DNA of 64,000 bases from Roseiarcus sp963732155 (GCA_963732155.1 CAVSYB010000015.1:1-64000), one strand, 5' to 3'. Positions 50,974 to 60,178 are shown, numbered from the stretch's first letter. Notes: generated by a model not told the origin, from the letters alone. Numbers and translations: made by a program.

Positions 50974-52188
50974 TTAGATTCGCGCCGCGGCGAGGCGCTC
51001 GGCCCCCCAACCGGCGCGCCAGCGCCGGTTGGCGCGGGTCAGCGCGCCGAGCGCCAGCACGGCGAGGAACGCGAAGATGAGGAATCCCGCCTGGTAGCCG
51101 CCGGTCATCTGTTTGGAGAGGCCGAGGCTCGCGGCGAGATAGAAGCCGCCGGCCCCGCCCGTCATGCCAACAAGACCGGTCATCACCCCGATCTCGGCGC
51201 CGAAGCGCTGCGGGACGAGCTGGAACACGGCGCCGTTGCCCATGCCGAGCCCCAACATCGCGACGAGCAGCGCGGCGACGCCGAAGCCGAACGAGGCGAC
51301 GCCGAAGCTGACCACTGCCAGCGCCGCGGCGGCGACCGCATAGAGGGCCGCCAGCACTCGCGCGCCGCCGAGCCGGTCGGAGATCGCGCCGCCGATCGGA
51401 CGGACCAGCGAGCCGGCGAAGACACAGGCGGCCGTGCAATAGCCGGCGCTCACCGCGTCGATCCGATATTGCGTGTTGAAATAGATGCTGAGCGAGGAGG
51501 CGAGGCCCGAGAAGCCGCCAAACGTCACCGCATAGTAGAACATGAAAAGCCACGCGTCGGGCTGGCGCAGAACCTTGGCGTAGTCGATCAGGCTCTTGGC
51601 CGCCGGCCGGTTCGGGCTGTCCTTCGCGCAGAGGACATAGACGACGAGCGCGATCGTCAGCGGGATCGCGGCCAGGCCGATCACATTGGTCCAGCCGACG
51701 CGGGCGGCGAGCGAGGGCGCGAACAACGCGGCGAGAACGGTGCCGGAATTGCCGGCGCCCGCAATGCCGAGCGCGACGCCCTGATAGCGCGGCGGATACC
51801 ATCGCGAGGCCAGCGGCAGCGCGACGGCGAAGGACGCGCCGGCGACGCCGAGGACCAATCCCAGCGCGAGCACTTCGCCATAGCCGCGAACGCCAAAGGC
51901 CCAGAAGGCCAGCAGCCCGACGATGACGATTGCCTGGCCGACCAGGCCGGCGCGCTTCGGCCCGAGACGATCGACAAGCAGGCCGTTCGGCACGCGAAGC
52001 AGCGCGCCGGCGAGGACCGGCAGCGCCACCATCAACCCTTTCTGGGCCGGGTCGAGCTTGAGGTCGCCGGCGATCTGCACCGCGAGCGGGCCGAGCAGGA
52101 TCCACACCATGAAGCTCATGTCGAAATAGAAAAACGCCGCCAGCAGCGTCGGCCAATGTCCGGCTTTGAGGAAATCTCGACTGTTCAT
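50974..52188 (-). CDS. Nitrate/nitrite MFS transporter, NarK/NrtP family
   Basis: A 404-residue major-facilitator transporter with twelve hydrophobic helices. The nitrate signature is present twice, as GVAGASFAVALPLASRWYPP (TM5 region) and GLVGMTGGAGGFYLAASLGL (TM11 region). It takes up nitrate, possibly in exchange for nitrite. It is the first structural gene after the leader with terminator, so its expression and that of all following genes should depend on NasT antitermination. The start at 52188 (MNSRDFLKAG) is typical of the family. Confidence 0.92.
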   Translation of the reverse strand: MNSRDFLKAGHWPTLLAAFFYFDMSFMVWILLGPLAVQIAGDLKLDPAQKGLMVALPVLAGALLRVPNGLLVDRLGPKRAGLVGQAIVIVGLLAFWAFGVRGYGEVLALGLVLGVAGASFAVALPLASRWYPPRYQGVALGIAGAGNSGTVLAALFAPSLAARVGWTNVIGLAAIPLTIALVVYVLCAKDSPNRPAAKSLIDYAKVLRQPDAWLFMFYYAVTFGGFSGLASSLSIYFNTQYRIDAVSAGYCTAACVFAGSLVRPIGGAISDRLGGARVLAALYAVAAAALAVVSFGVASFGFGVAALLVAMLGLGMGNGAVFQLVPQRFGAEIGVMTGLVGMTGGAGGFYLAASLGLSKQMTGGYQAGFLIFAFLAVLALGALTRANRRWRAGWGAERLAAARI

Positions 52189-52215
52189 CGTTCGCCTTCG
52201 TTCGCCTGGAGCGCA

Positions 52216-52268
52216 AATAAAAAGCCGCCCGCGAGGCCCGGATGTCGGTTCCGGGATTCGCGAGCGGC
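52216..52268 (-). terminator. Leader intrinsic terminator upstream of the nitrate operon
   Basis: On the minus strand an 11-bp stem (gccgctcgcga and tcgcgggcggc, one G-U wobble; plus positions 52258-52268 and 52224-52234) with an inner cccgg/ccggg stem is followed directly by TTTTTATTT. It lies only 28 bases before the transporter ATG, so unregulated transcription from the leader would stop before the operon. This is the expected target of the ANTAR antiterminator NasT. Confidence 0.88.
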
Positions 52269-52278
52269 ATTGCTCACT

Positions 52279-52299
52279 GCCGTCCATCATTGGAGCGGC
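52279..52299 (-). promoter_or_regulatory. ANTAR-type leader hairpin with A1/G4 hexaloop
   Basis: On the minus strand GCCG-c-TCC pairs with GGA-CGGC around a six-base loop AATGAT, with A at loop position 1 and G at position 4, the known signature of ANTAR-bound hairpins. It ends 10 bases before the terminator stem, as the second (P2) hairpin of such leaders does. The first hairpin is not clear; a GC-rich stem around cgggc/gcccg (complement of about 52302-52317) lies next upstream but its loop lacks A1. Confidence 0.7.
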
Positions 52300-52474
52300 G
52301 AACCGGGCGGCGTCGCCCGTCGGGTCGAACTTCAGGAAGCAACGGGCGTGCCAACACGCCGTCCGCGACAATTGTCAAATATTACAGACAAGTGCGGGAA
52401 TGCGCGGCGCTTTTCGCCTGCCCTGTTTTTGTGTGCGACGCACAATTCTTTTGCAACGGCGCCCAGCGGCGTCG

Positions 52475-53539
52475 CTATCGCGAGGGCGCCTGCGGCCCCA
52501 GCGCCAGCGAAAAAAGATCGGCGCGAAACACCCGCCGCGCCTGCTCGCGCACGCCCGCGCGCTCGTCGAGCTGTCCGGCGGCGATCATCGCGTCGAGCAG
52601 CCGATCCGCCGCGGTTTGGCTCGGCGCGAGCGCCGCCGGATCGATGCGCAGATAGTCCGGCGCGCTTCGCGGCGGACGACCGGCCCCGATCTCGACGCGC
52701 CCGGCGAGGATCGCTTCGATCACGCCGGCCGGCGCGTCGAGATAGGCGGCGCCGGAAAGATGAAACGCGAGCCGGCCGCGACGGCTTTCGTCCGCGGCCC
52801 ATCGCGCGGCGGCGAGGATCGCCCGCGCCAGGCTCACGGCCGTCTCCGGGTCCCGATCGACAGCCGCCGCGCGCAGCGCGAGCAGTTTCTCCGGCGCATC
52901 GGCCATCAGATCGACGCCGAGCGCGACGATCGCGCCGGCCCCCGACTCGACGGCGAAGGCGTTCCACGGCGCGCCGGCGCAGAACCCGTCGATCTGGCCG
53001 TTGGCGAGGCTCGCCGCCATCAATTGCGGCGGCAGCACGATCAGTGGAGCGTCGGCGCCCACCTCGAGCCCGGCTCGCCGCAGAAATTCGCCGATCAGCA
53101 GCGTGTGGGTCGAGAAAGGGAAGACCGAGGCGAGAACCGGAGCCTCCGCGCCCTTGGCGGCGCGCGCTGCGGCGACCCTCGCGAAAGCCCGCGCCGCGAC
53201 GTCGACGTTCGTAATGTCGCCCTCAGCCGTCGCGGCCATCTCGGCGAATAGCGCGCGAGAGACGGTGATCGCGTTGCCATTCAAATTCAGCGCGATCGGA
53301 GCCGCCATCGGCGCGCGCAGATGACCGAGGCCGAGGGTCGCCGCGATGGCGGCGGGGGCCAGCATCTGGGCGGCGTCGAGCAGCCCGACCGACAGCCGGT
53401 CGCGCAGATTGGCCCAACTCACGTCGCGCGCCAGCTCGAGCGCGAGCCCCTGCTCTTCGCCGAAGCCCTCCTCGCGCGCCGCGACGAGCAGCGCGGCGTC
53501 GACCAGCGGCAGGAAGCCGATGCGCACGACCTTGCTCAT
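52475..53539 (-). CDS. nasS: Nitrate sensor protein NasS
   Basis: A 354-residue cytoplasmic solute-binding-fold protein of the NrtA/NasS type, without a signal peptide. VVRIGFLPLVDAALLVAARE, ELARDVSWANLRDRLSVGLL and LDAAQMLAPAAIAATLGL are typical; GQIDGFCAGAPWNAFAV is the family ligand-site region. NasS binds nitrate or nitrite; without ligand it sequesters NasT. The ATG overlaps the nasT stop (ATGA). A little shorter than many homologues at the C-terminus. Confidence 0.9.
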   Translation of the reverse strand: MSKVVRIGFLPLVDAALLVAAREEGFGEEQGLALELARDVSWANLRDRLSVGLLDAAQMLAPAAIAATLGLGHLRAPMAAPIALNLNGNAITVSRALFAEMAATAEGDITNVDVAARAFARVAAARAAKGAEAPVLASVFPFSTHTLLIGEFLRRAGLEVGADAPLIVLPPQLMAASLANGQIDGFCAGAPWNAFAVESGAGAIVALGVDLMADAPEKLLALRAAAVDRDPETAVSLARAILAAARWAADESRRGRLAFHLSGAAYLDAPAGVIEAILAGRVEIGAGRPPRSAPDYLRIDPAALAPSQTAADRLLDAMIAAGQLDERAGVREQARRVFRADLFSLALGPQAPSR

Positions 53540-54108
53540 CGCAGCAGATCCGCGGCGAGCACCACCGATTGGGCGACCTCGGCGATGCGGCGACTTTCGT
53601 TCATCGCCGTGCTGCGCAGAAGCGCATAGGCCTCGTCTTCCGAAATCGATTTGGCTTTCATCAGCATGCCCTTCGCGCGATCGATGATCTTGCGCTCCTC
53701 CAACAGGGTTTTCGCCTCGGCCAGTTCGCGGCGCAGCCGCTCGAAGGCGTTGAAGCGGCTGATCGCCATATCGAGAATGGCCTTGACCCGCTCCTTGCGC
53801 AGGCCGTCGACGACATAGGCCGACACGCCCGCATCCACCGCCGCCTCGATCATCGCGGTGTCGGACTGGTCGACGAACATCGCCACCGGCCGACGCACCG
53901 TGCGGCTGACGACGAACATGCTTTCCAGCGTATCCCGGCTGGGATTTTCAAGGTCGATCAGCACGACGTCGGGATCGAGCGTCTCGAGCCGCTTCAGAAG
54001 CGCCGACGTCTCGTTGATCCGAACGATGTCGGCATGGCCCGCATCGCGCAGCGCAACTTCGATGATCGCGCACCGCGCCGTGTTTTCGTCGACGATCGCG
54101 ATTCGCAT
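53536..54108 (-). CDS. nasT: ANTAR antiterminator NasT
   Basis: A 190-residue response-regulator-like protein with a C-terminal ANTAR RNA-binding domain. The receiver half (MRIAIVDENTARCAIIEVAL; DPDVVLIDLENPSRDTLESM) keeps an acidic site; the ANTAR half (KTLLEERKIIDRAKGMLMKA; SEDEAYALLRSTAMNESRRI) is clear. Freed from NasS by nitrate, it binds the leader hairpin before the terminator and allows transcription of the assimilation genes. The start at 54108 is set by similarity; the longer frame lacks it. Confidence 0.93.
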   Translation of the reverse strand: MRIAIVDENTARCAIIEVALRDAGHADIVRINETSALLKRLETLDPDVVLIDLENPSRDTLESMFVVSRTVRRPVAMFVDQSDTAMIEAAVDAGVSAYVVDGLRKERVKAILDMAISRFNAFERLRRELAEAKTLLEERKIIDRAKGMLMKAKSISEDEAYALLRSTAMNESRRIAEVAQSVVLAADLLR

Positions 54109-54265
54109 TGAGCGCTTTGCCGGCAAAACGTCCGCGCGTTCGGGGTTGAAGGCGCAGTTCAGGCGATGCGCCGCTGTGTCCTTTCTCTCATGCAAGCGCC
54201 GTACCGCCGTCGAACACTACATTGACGGCGCGGGCTTTTTTGGCCGGCGTCGGCGGGCCGTCGGG

Positions 54266-56041
54266 TTATGCGCGGACCGGCGCGCCGAAGACCGGTTCCT
54301 TGTGGGGAATGGGCGGCAGAGCCCAGGTTCCTGTCGCCGGCGGCTTCACTTCGGCATCGACATGCACATCGATCAAGCAGGGTTTGTTCGACTTGATCGC
54401 CGCCTCCAGCGCGCCCTTGAAGTCCTCGGAACGCGTGACCGTGATCCCCTCGACGCCGCAAGCCCGGGCCCAGGCCGCGAAGTCGGGATTGTAGGGAACC
54501 TTGTTGTCGCCCTGATAGAACGCGGTGCCGATCTCCCGGCCCGAGAATAGTCCGTACTGGATGTCGCGAATGGCGAGCCACGAAAAATTGTTCCACACCA
54601 CCCAGACGGCGGGGATGTCATATTCGACGGCGGTGCACAGCACGTGCGGCACCATCGAGAACCCGCCATCGCCGCAAATGGAGACGCACGGACGATCGGG
54701 CGCCGCAAGCTTGGCGCCGAGGATGCTGCTGGGGCCGAAGCCCATCCCGGAAAAGCCCCAGGTGTTGAGCATGGTCTGGGGTCGCCGGGCGTTCCAGAAC
54801 TGCATGAACCAGTTGTGATGGACGCCCGAGTCGAGGGAAATGATCGCCTCGTCCGACAGGACCGCGCGGCAGTCGGCGACGACCCGCTCGGGTCGCAGCG
54901 GCGAGCCGCCCGCCGCGAAATTCGGTCGGATATAGGTCTCCCATTCGGCGCGCCAACCTTCAATCGCCTCGCGCCAGGCGTTGAGTCGGTCCTTCGGCGT
55001 CCCCTCGGCCTCGATCGCCGCGAGAACCTGTCGAAGAAATGTGCGCGAGTCGGCGAGAATGCCGAGATCGGGCACGTAATTGCGGCCGATTTCGCCGTGG
55101 TCGACGTCGACGTGAATGAGCTTGGTCGTCGGAAAATTCCAGGAATAGCCCGGAAGCCACGACGAGGAGGATCGATCGTCAAAGCGGGCGCCCACGGCGA
55201 TGACGAGGTCGGCGCAGCGTCCGGCCTGGTTGGCGGGGAAGGCGCCGTTGCGGCCGATGAAGCCCAGCGAAAGCGGGTCGTCCATGTCGAGGCAGCCCAT
55301 GCCGTTGGGCGAGCTGATGACGGGGATTTCCAGACGACGAGCCAATTCCGTCAGTTCCCCGGCCGCTTCCGACAGCGTCACGCCGTGGCCGATGAAAAAG
55401 ACCGGCCGGCTCGCCGCCAGGATCATTTTCACGGCGGCCGCGACGTCCTCGGGGCTCGCGCCCGATCGCCGCGTATTGAAGCCGCGCCAGTTGCTCTCGA
55501 GTTCGACGTCCGCCTGCTCCTGAAAGAGATTGAAGGGAACGTCGAGATTGACCGGGCCCGGGCGGCCCGAAGTCATCGTGGTGAGCGCCTGGCGCAGCGC
55601 CAGCGGCAGCATTTCAACGCGGCTGGGCTGGAAGCTGCGCTTGACCACCGGCCGCACGACATTGGGAAAGTCGGCCTGGTTGTGGCGGTTGAGCTCCTGG
55701 AACGGCCCCCGGTTGAATTGCGAGGTCGGGACATTGGCGGTGATGGCCAGAAACGCGGAGGAATCGGTCTGGGCCACCGCCAGCGCCATGACGAGGTTGC
55801 TCGATCCTGGTCCGCACGAGGTCAAGGTCGCCACCGGCTCGTGGCGGACCCGGAAATAACCGTCCGCCATATGCCCGGCGACCTGCTCATGGCGGGGCGA
55901 AACGAGCTTGATCTCGCCGCGCCGATCGTAGAGAGCGTCGAGCAGGCCGACGTTGCCGTGGCCGCAAATACCGAAAATATATGGAATTTTTTCCCGGATG
56001 AGATATTCGGCGATGACCTCGCCGCCCTTCATCATTGCCAT
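54266..56041 (-). CDS. Thiamine pyrophosphate-dependent enzyme, acetolactate synthase-like
   Basis: A 591-residue TPP enzyme of the acetolactate synthase/glyoxylate carboligase/IolD group. The N-terminal pyrimidine domain has the activating Glu in LVSPRHEQVAGHMADGYFR; TLTSCGPGSSNLVMALAVAQ is family typical. The central FAD/NAD-like domain and the C-terminal TPP motif, from ICGDGGFSMVPH to VVWNN, are complete. It could join or cleave 2-keto acids or a ring diketone. It diverges from the aldehyde dehydrogenase gene, with 220 bases between, and may share the control of the IclR regulator two genes away. Exact reaction unknown. Confidence 0.87.
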   Translation of the reverse strand: MAMMKGGEVIAEYLIREKIPYIFGICGHGNVGLLDALYDRRGEIKLVSPRHEQVAGHMADGYFRVRHEPVATLTSCGPGSSNLVMALAVAQTDSSAFLAITANVPTSQFNRGPFQELNRHNQADFPNVVRPVVKRSFQPSRVEMLPLALRQALTTMTSGRPGPVNLDVPFNLFQEQADVELESNWRGFNTRRSGASPEDVAAAVKMILAASRPVFFIGHGVTLSEAAGELTELARRLEIPVISSPNGMGCLDMDDPLSLGFIGRNGAFPANQAGRCADLVIAVGARFDDRSSSSWLPGYSWNFPTTKLIHVDVDHGEIGRNYVPDLGILADSRTFLRQVLAAIEAEGTPKDRLNAWREAIEGWRAEWETYIRPNFAAGGSPLRPERVVADCRAVLSDEAIISLDSGVHHNWFMQFWNARRPQTMLNTWGFSGMGFGPSSILGAKLAAPDRPCVSICGDGGFSMVPHVLCTAVEYDIPAVWVVWNNFSWLAIRDIQYGLFSGREIGTAFYQGDNKVPYNPDFAAWARACGVEGITVTRSEDFKGALEAAIKSNKPCLIDVHVDAEVKPPATGTWALPPIPHKEPVFGAPVRA

Positions 56042-56261
56042 GGATTGTTCGCCTTCGAAGCTGGATAGGGCTGTCGCGCGCCTTGGTCGAACGAGAGCCT
56101 GGGCGCCTCCCTCGCGCCATTGTTCCTACAATATAGAATCGCGCTCGGCAATGTGAGAGAAATTGCGTCGCGACGGACTCGCTTCTATGAAGGAGGCCGC
56201 GTCCGGCGCTCGGGTCGCCGGCGGTTCGGCCGAACGGGGCGGCAAGCGGAGGAGACGAATC

Positions 56262-57716
56262 ATGGTGCGCAAGGAGCAAAGCGGATCGCCGTTCGCGGAC
56301 CCTTTCCGGGTTCCGATGCTCATCAACGGCGCCTGGCGCGACGGATCGCGCGCCTACGACGTCGTCGATCCCTATCGCGGCGCCGTCGTGTCGCGCGCGC
56401 CTCACTCCACGCTCGCCGATCTCGACGAGGCGCTGTCGGCGGCCGCCTCGGTCAAGCATCTCGCCGCGCGGACGCCGGGATTCGAGCGCGCGGCGTTGCT
56501 GCGGCGAGCAGGCTCCCTGCTCGCCGAGCGCACCGATCTGATCGCCGAGATCATGACGCGCGAAACCGGCAAGGCGATCAAGGACGCCAGGGCCGAGGTC
56601 GCGCGATCGCAGGAGACGATGGAGCTTTCGGCGCAGGAAGCGATCCGCATCGAAGGCGAGCAGGTGCCGCTCGACGGCTCGGCGATGGGCGCGGGCAAGC
56701 TGGCGCTGCTGCTGCGCTTCCCGGTCGGCGTCGTCGGCGCGATCACGCCTTTCAACGCGCCCTTCAATCTCGCCTGCCACAAGATCGCGCCGGCCCTGGC
56801 GGCCGGCAACGTGATCGTGCTCAAGGCGCCGCCGCAAGCGCCATGGACGGTGCATGAATTGGCGCGACTGTTCCTCGACGCCGGAACGCCGCCGGGGTTC
56901 CTTAATCTGCTCTATGGCGGCGAGGCGGGACCGGCGCTGGTGCGCGACCCGCGGGTGGATTTCGTCAGCTTCACCGGCTCGAGCCGCGTCGGCGCTGAAA
57001 TCAAGGCGGCGTCCGGCTTGCGGCGCGTCGCTCTGGAGCTCGGCGGCAACGGCGCGACGATCGTCCATTCCGACGCTTCGATCGAAGAAAGCGCGCCCGC
57101 TTGCGCGCGAAATTCGATGAGGCTCGCCGGCCAGAGCTGCGTCTCCGTGCAGAACGTCTATGTGCACGAAAGCCTCTACCCGGCCTTTGTCGATCGTCTG
57201 GTCGCCGAAGTCAGGAAGCTTCGAGTCGGCGATCCGCTGGACCCTGCCGCCGATGTCGGAACGTTGATCGACGAGGCGGCGGCCCGGCGCGTCGAGGGAT
57301 GGGTGCGGGAAGCGCAGGCGCAAGGCGCCGAGGCGCTCATCGGCGGCAAGCGAAACGGCGCTCAATTCGAGCCGACCGTGCTGGTGAACGTCGACGCCGG
57401 GATGAAGGTCGTCTGCGAGGAGGTGTTCGGCCCGGTGGTCACGATACAGCGCTACGCCTCGCTCGATTCGGTTCTCGACCAGGTCAACGCCGGTCCCTAC
57501 GGCTTGCACTGCGGAGTCTTCACCGCCTCGCTCGCGGTCGCCATGCGGGCCATTCGTTCGTTGAGGGTCGGCGGCGTCATCATCAACGGGACGTCGACCT
57601 GGCGGACCGACCAGCTCGCCTATGGCGGCGTCAAGGCCAGCGGGATCGGCCGCGAGGGGCCGCGCTATGCGGTGCGCGAAATGACCGAAGAGCGGCTCGT
57701 GGTGTTCAATCTGTGA
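56262..57716 (+). CDS. Aldehyde dehydrogenase family protein
   Basis: A 484-residue NAD(P)-dependent aldehyde dehydrogenase. The nucleotide-binding FTGSSRVGAEI, the general base Glu in VALELGGNGAT and the catalytic Cys in RLAGQSCVSVQN are in place; VCEEVFGPVV and VGGVIINGTSTWRTDQLAYG follow. The spectrum (succinate semialdehyde, phosphonoacetaldehyde, lactaldehyde-type) cannot be fixed by eye. The ATG at 56262 is preceded by a strong GGAGGAG. It is divergent from the TPP enzyme; the 220-base gap is AT-rich near 56126-56142 (tcctacaatatagaatc), a likely promoter zone. Confidence 0.92.
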   Translation: MVRKEQSGSPFADPFRVPMLINGAWRDGSRAYDVVDPYRGAVVSRAPHSTLADLDEALSAAASVKHLAARTPGFERAALLRRAGSLLAERTDLIAEIMTRETGKAIKDARAEVARSQETMELSAQEAIRIEGEQVPLDGSAMGAGKLALLLRFPVGVVGAITPFNAPFNLACHKIAPALAAGNVIVLKAPPQAPWTVHELARLFLDAGTPPGFLNLLYGGEAGPALVRDPRVDFVSFTGSSRVGAEIKAASGLRRVALELGGNGATIVHSDASIEESAPACARNSMRLAGQSCVSVQNVYVHESLYPAFVDRLVAEVRKLRVGDPLDPAADVGTLIDEAAARRVEGWVREAQAQGAEALIGGKRNGAQFEPTVLVNVDAGMKVVCEEVFGPVVTIQRYASLDSVLDQVNAGPYGLHCGVFTASLAVAMRAIRSLRVGGVIINGTSTWRTDQLAYGGVKASGIGREGPRYAVREMTEERLVVFNL

Positions 57717-57805
57717 ACCGGGGCCCGACGCTTGGCGTTGGCCCCCCGGGGGTCGCCTTGGCTGCTCGATGCCGGCAAGACGGCTCAGGCGCGCGATCCT
57801 CGCCG

Positions 57806-57835
57806 TTGACTTGCGAGATGGTGAAATCGTAATCT
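57806..57835 (+). promoter_or_regulatory. Candidate promoter upstream of the IclR gene
   Basis: In the 300-base gap before the IclR gene, TTGACT (57806-57811) and TAATCT (57830-57835) are 18 bases apart in an AT-rich patch, an acceptable but weak match to a housekeeping promoter. The remaining part of the gap, 57836-58020, is an open reading in frame with the IclR gene but has no similarity and probably is leader. Confidence 0.4.
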
Positions 57836-58020
57836 AATCAGGACAATTGATTGGGCGCCGCTTGGCCGGGTCGCGGGCGATCCTATCGGGCTCCCTGCTC
57901 GTGGGCGCGGCGGGGGGCGCGTTCGTAGGCGTCTGCGGCCAATCGGGCGGGCGCCGGCCGCCGAACGATGGCCCGCGCGCGAGGCCGGCGCGTCGCGCCG
58001 CCTTTGAGGATCGGGGTCCG

Positions 58021-58860
58021 ATGAACGAGGTGATCAGCTCGGAGATTTCGAACGCGCCCGCCGCCGGCGGCAAGACTTCGGGCGGCGTCCAATCGATCGA
58101 GCGGGCGTTCGGCCTCCTCGAGGAAATCGCCCGCAATCGGGACGGCATTGCGCTCGCCGATCTCAGCAAGCGCTCCGGGCTGCACAACAGCACGACGTTC
58201 CACCTCGTCAAGACCATGATGGCGTTGGGCTACGTCACGCAGGTGCGCGAGTCCAAGCGCTACCGCATCGGACGGCGTCTTTTCACGCTCGCGGCCGGCG
58301 CGGTCGACGAGGTCGAACTGGTGAACATGGCCAGGCCAATTCTCGAGGAACTCGCCAACGCCACGACGGAATCGGCCTTTTTCGCCGTCTGGAGCGGCAG
58401 AGAAGTCACCATTATCGCCCATACTCACGGCTCCGGCGTGTTCCAACTGGCCGACCGCGCCGGGGTCGCCCGTCCCGCCCATTGCACGGCGCTGGGCAAG
58501 GTGCTCCTTGCGGCGCTTTCGCCGGAGCACCTGGCCCGCTTTCTGGAACAAGGCGAATTGCGCCCGTTCACTTCGCGAACCATCACCGAGCCGCGCCGCT
58601 TGACCGCGGAGCTCGAGGAGATCCGCCGCACCGGCATCGCTTTCGACGACGGCGAATTCGATCCGGAATTGCGGTGCGCCGCCGTGCCGGTTCGGGACTT
58701 CACCTCGAATGTCGTCGGGGCGCTCGGCGTATCCGGTCCCATTTGGCGCCTCGCCCTGCACGCCCTTCAGGGCAAGGCCGCGCAGGTGCGCGCCGCGGCG
58801 CAGAAGCTGTCGGCAGAGCTCGGGCACCGGACGGAATCGGCGCCTTCTGCGCCCGACTGA
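58021..58860 (+). CDS. IclR family transcriptional regulator
   Basis: A 279-residue regulator. N-terminal winged helix: SIERAFGLLEEIARNRDGIA, LADLSKRSGLHNSTTFHLVK, TMMALGYVTQVRESKRYRIG. C-terminal effector domain: RPAHCTALGKVLLAALSPEH, FDDGEFDPELRCAAVPVRDF and GALGVSGPIWRL, all standard for the family. It lies between the aldehyde dehydrogenase gene and the sugar-type transporter operon and probably regulates one or both in response to a small carboxylate or sugar-acid. The start is ATG at 58021. Confidence 0.92.
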   Translation: MNEVISSEISNAPAAGGKTSGGVQSIERAFGLLEEIARNRDGIALADLSKRSGLHNSTTFHLVKTMMALGYVTQVRESKRYRIGRRLFTLAAGAVDEVELVNMARPILEELANATTESAFFAVWSGREVTIIAHTHGSGVFQLADRAGVARPAHCTALGKVLLAALSPEHLARFLEQGELRPFTSRTITEPRRLTAELEEIRRTGIAFDDGEFDPELRCAAVPVRDFTSNVVGALGVSGPIWRLALHALQGKAAQVRAAAQKLSAELGHRTESAPSAPD

Positions 58861-58940
58861 ACGCCCGCACCACCCTCGCCTCGCAATGGCCGCCGACGCG
58901 CTTCAACAAATGCGCTCTTGATCTCTATTGCGGCATTGTG

Positions 58941-58950
58941 ATACGCGTAT
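58941..58950. promoter_or_regulatory. Short palindrome upstream of the sugar-type transporter operon
   Basis: A perfect 10-bp palindrome ATACGCGTAT lies about 135 bases before the binding-protein ATG, in the gap after the IclR gene. IclR proteins bind short palindromes near target promoters, so it is a candidate operator, but no clear promoter was found with it. Confidence 0.35.
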
Positions 58951-59046
58951 TCACCATGTAGGAATATGGCGGGCGAAAGAGCGCCCACTTGTTTCGTATC
59001 GCGAAAGCGGCGGCAAAAGCCGCGCCCCGCGAGGACGAGCGCACGT

Positions 59047-59067
59047 AAACGGGAACAGCCCGTTTTT
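59047..59067 (+). promoter_or_regulatory. Hairpin with short T tract in the leader of the binding-protein gene
   Basis: aaacggg (59047-59053) pairs with cccgttt (59059-59065) around a 5-base loop, and the T run extends two bases beyond. It ends just before the GGGAGGAG ribosome site. It resembles a weak intrinsic terminator or a stability hairpin; which one cannot be told without data. Confidence 0.4.
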
Positions 59068-59083
59068 GATGGGAGGAGAACCA

Positions 59084-60178
59084 ATGAAGTCGCCGAATAT
59101 CACCGGGTCCATGCGCGGCATGGCGAATGGAATCGTGACCGCCGCGATCGCCGCAGCCTTCTCGCTGGCGGCGGGGCTGCCCGCGCGGGCCGCCGAGGTC
59201 GTCTTGCCCGACCACCCCGACGCGAAGGTCATGATCGACACAGCGAAGTTCAAGAAACCGGGCCCATACACGATCGGCTACGCCGACGCGTCGCAATCGA
59301 ACTCCTGGCGCATCATGGCCAAAGCACAGGTCGAATACGGCATCTCCCTCACCAACGGCGAGGCCAAGCTCGTCTACGCCAACGCCAACGACGACACCAA
59401 CAAGCAGATCGCCGACATCGAAGACCTGCTCGCGCAGCACGTTGACGCGATCATTCTCGGCGCGACCGAAGTCAATGCGCTTTGCCCATCCATTGACAAG
59501 GCGATAGCGCAGAACGTTCCCGTCATCATTCTTGAGCGCTTTGTCAACTGCAAGAACTATACTCAGTTCATTGACGACCGAGATGACGATAATGGTCTGC
59601 TGCAGGGCGCCTATATCGTCGACAAGCTCGGCGGCAAAGGCAATATCGTCATCATCGGCGGCGTCGAGGGCAACGGCTCATCGATCGAAGAAGAAAACGG
59701 CATCAAGAAGATGCTGAGCGGCACCGACATCAAGGTCCTTGCCGTCGAATATGCGAACTATCAGCCCGCAAAATGCAAACAGATTATGCAAACGCTTCTG
59801 ACGCGTTATCCGCAAATCGACGCCGTCGCCTCGATCAGCGGCAATCAGGGGGTCGGTTGCTACGACGCAGTCAAGGCCGCCAACCGGGTCGGCCAGGTCA
59901 AGGCGTGGACCGGCGACGACGCGAACGGTTGGATGAAGATCGTCCAGCGCGAGAAGATTCCCTCGATCATCACCCCGATTCCCACCTACGCCGGCAAGTA
60001 TGCGGTTCTGCAGGCGGTCAACATCCTCAAGGGCGGCGAAGCGCCGAAGGACTACCTGGTGCCGAAGCCGGAAATCAACGGCGACAATATCGATAAATTC
60101 GCCAAGCAGGATCGGCCCGACGAGTGGTGGTACTCCGAGGAACTTCCCTGCAAGTTCGATCCCTATTGCAAGAAGTGA
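59084..60178 (+). CDS. Sugar-type ABC transporter substrate-binding protein
   Basis: A 364-residue periplasmic binding protein of the RbsB/type 1 family. The signal peptide covers about residues 1-36 (hydrophobic GIVTAAIAAAFSLAAGL, cleavage after PARA). The mature part has YTIGYADASQSNSWRIMAKA, QIADIEDLLAQHVDAIILGA, PVIILERFVNC and GGKGNIVIIGGVEGNGSSI, the usual hinge and ligand strands. The ligand is likely a sugar or polyol. The start at 59084 is backed by GGGAGGAGAACC. It is followed by the fused ATPase-permease. Confidence 0.9.
   Translation: MKSPNITGSMRGMANGIVTAAIAAAFSLAAGLPARAAEVVLPDHPDAKVMIDTAKFKKPGPYTIGYADASQSNSWRIMAKAQVEYGISLTNGEAKLVYANANDDTNKQIADIEDLLAQHVDAIILGATEVNALCPSIDKAIAQNVPVIILERFVNCKNYTQFIDDRDDDNGLLQGAYIVDKLGGKGNIVIIGGVEGNGSSIEEENGIKKMLSGTDIKVLAVEYANYQPAKCKQIMQTLLTRYPQIDAVASISGNQGVGCYDAVKAANRVGQVKAWTGDDANGWMKIVQREKIPSIITPIPTYAGKYAVLQAVNILKGGEAPKDYLVPKPEINGDNIDKFAKQDRPDEWWYSEELPCKFDPYCKK

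Noticed and set aside
52332..52967. Minus-strand open reading with a Tat-like start (SRRSFFAGAGAAGALAIAT).
   Set aside because: It overlaps the 3' part of nasS in another frame, has no further similarity and runs out in the leader; the motif is most likely chance in GC-rich DNA.
56120..56145. Possible IclR operator tcctacaatatagaa between the TPP enzyme and aldehyde dehydrogenase genes.
   Set aside because: Its arms match in only three base pairs, so it was left as an AT-rich promoter zone only.
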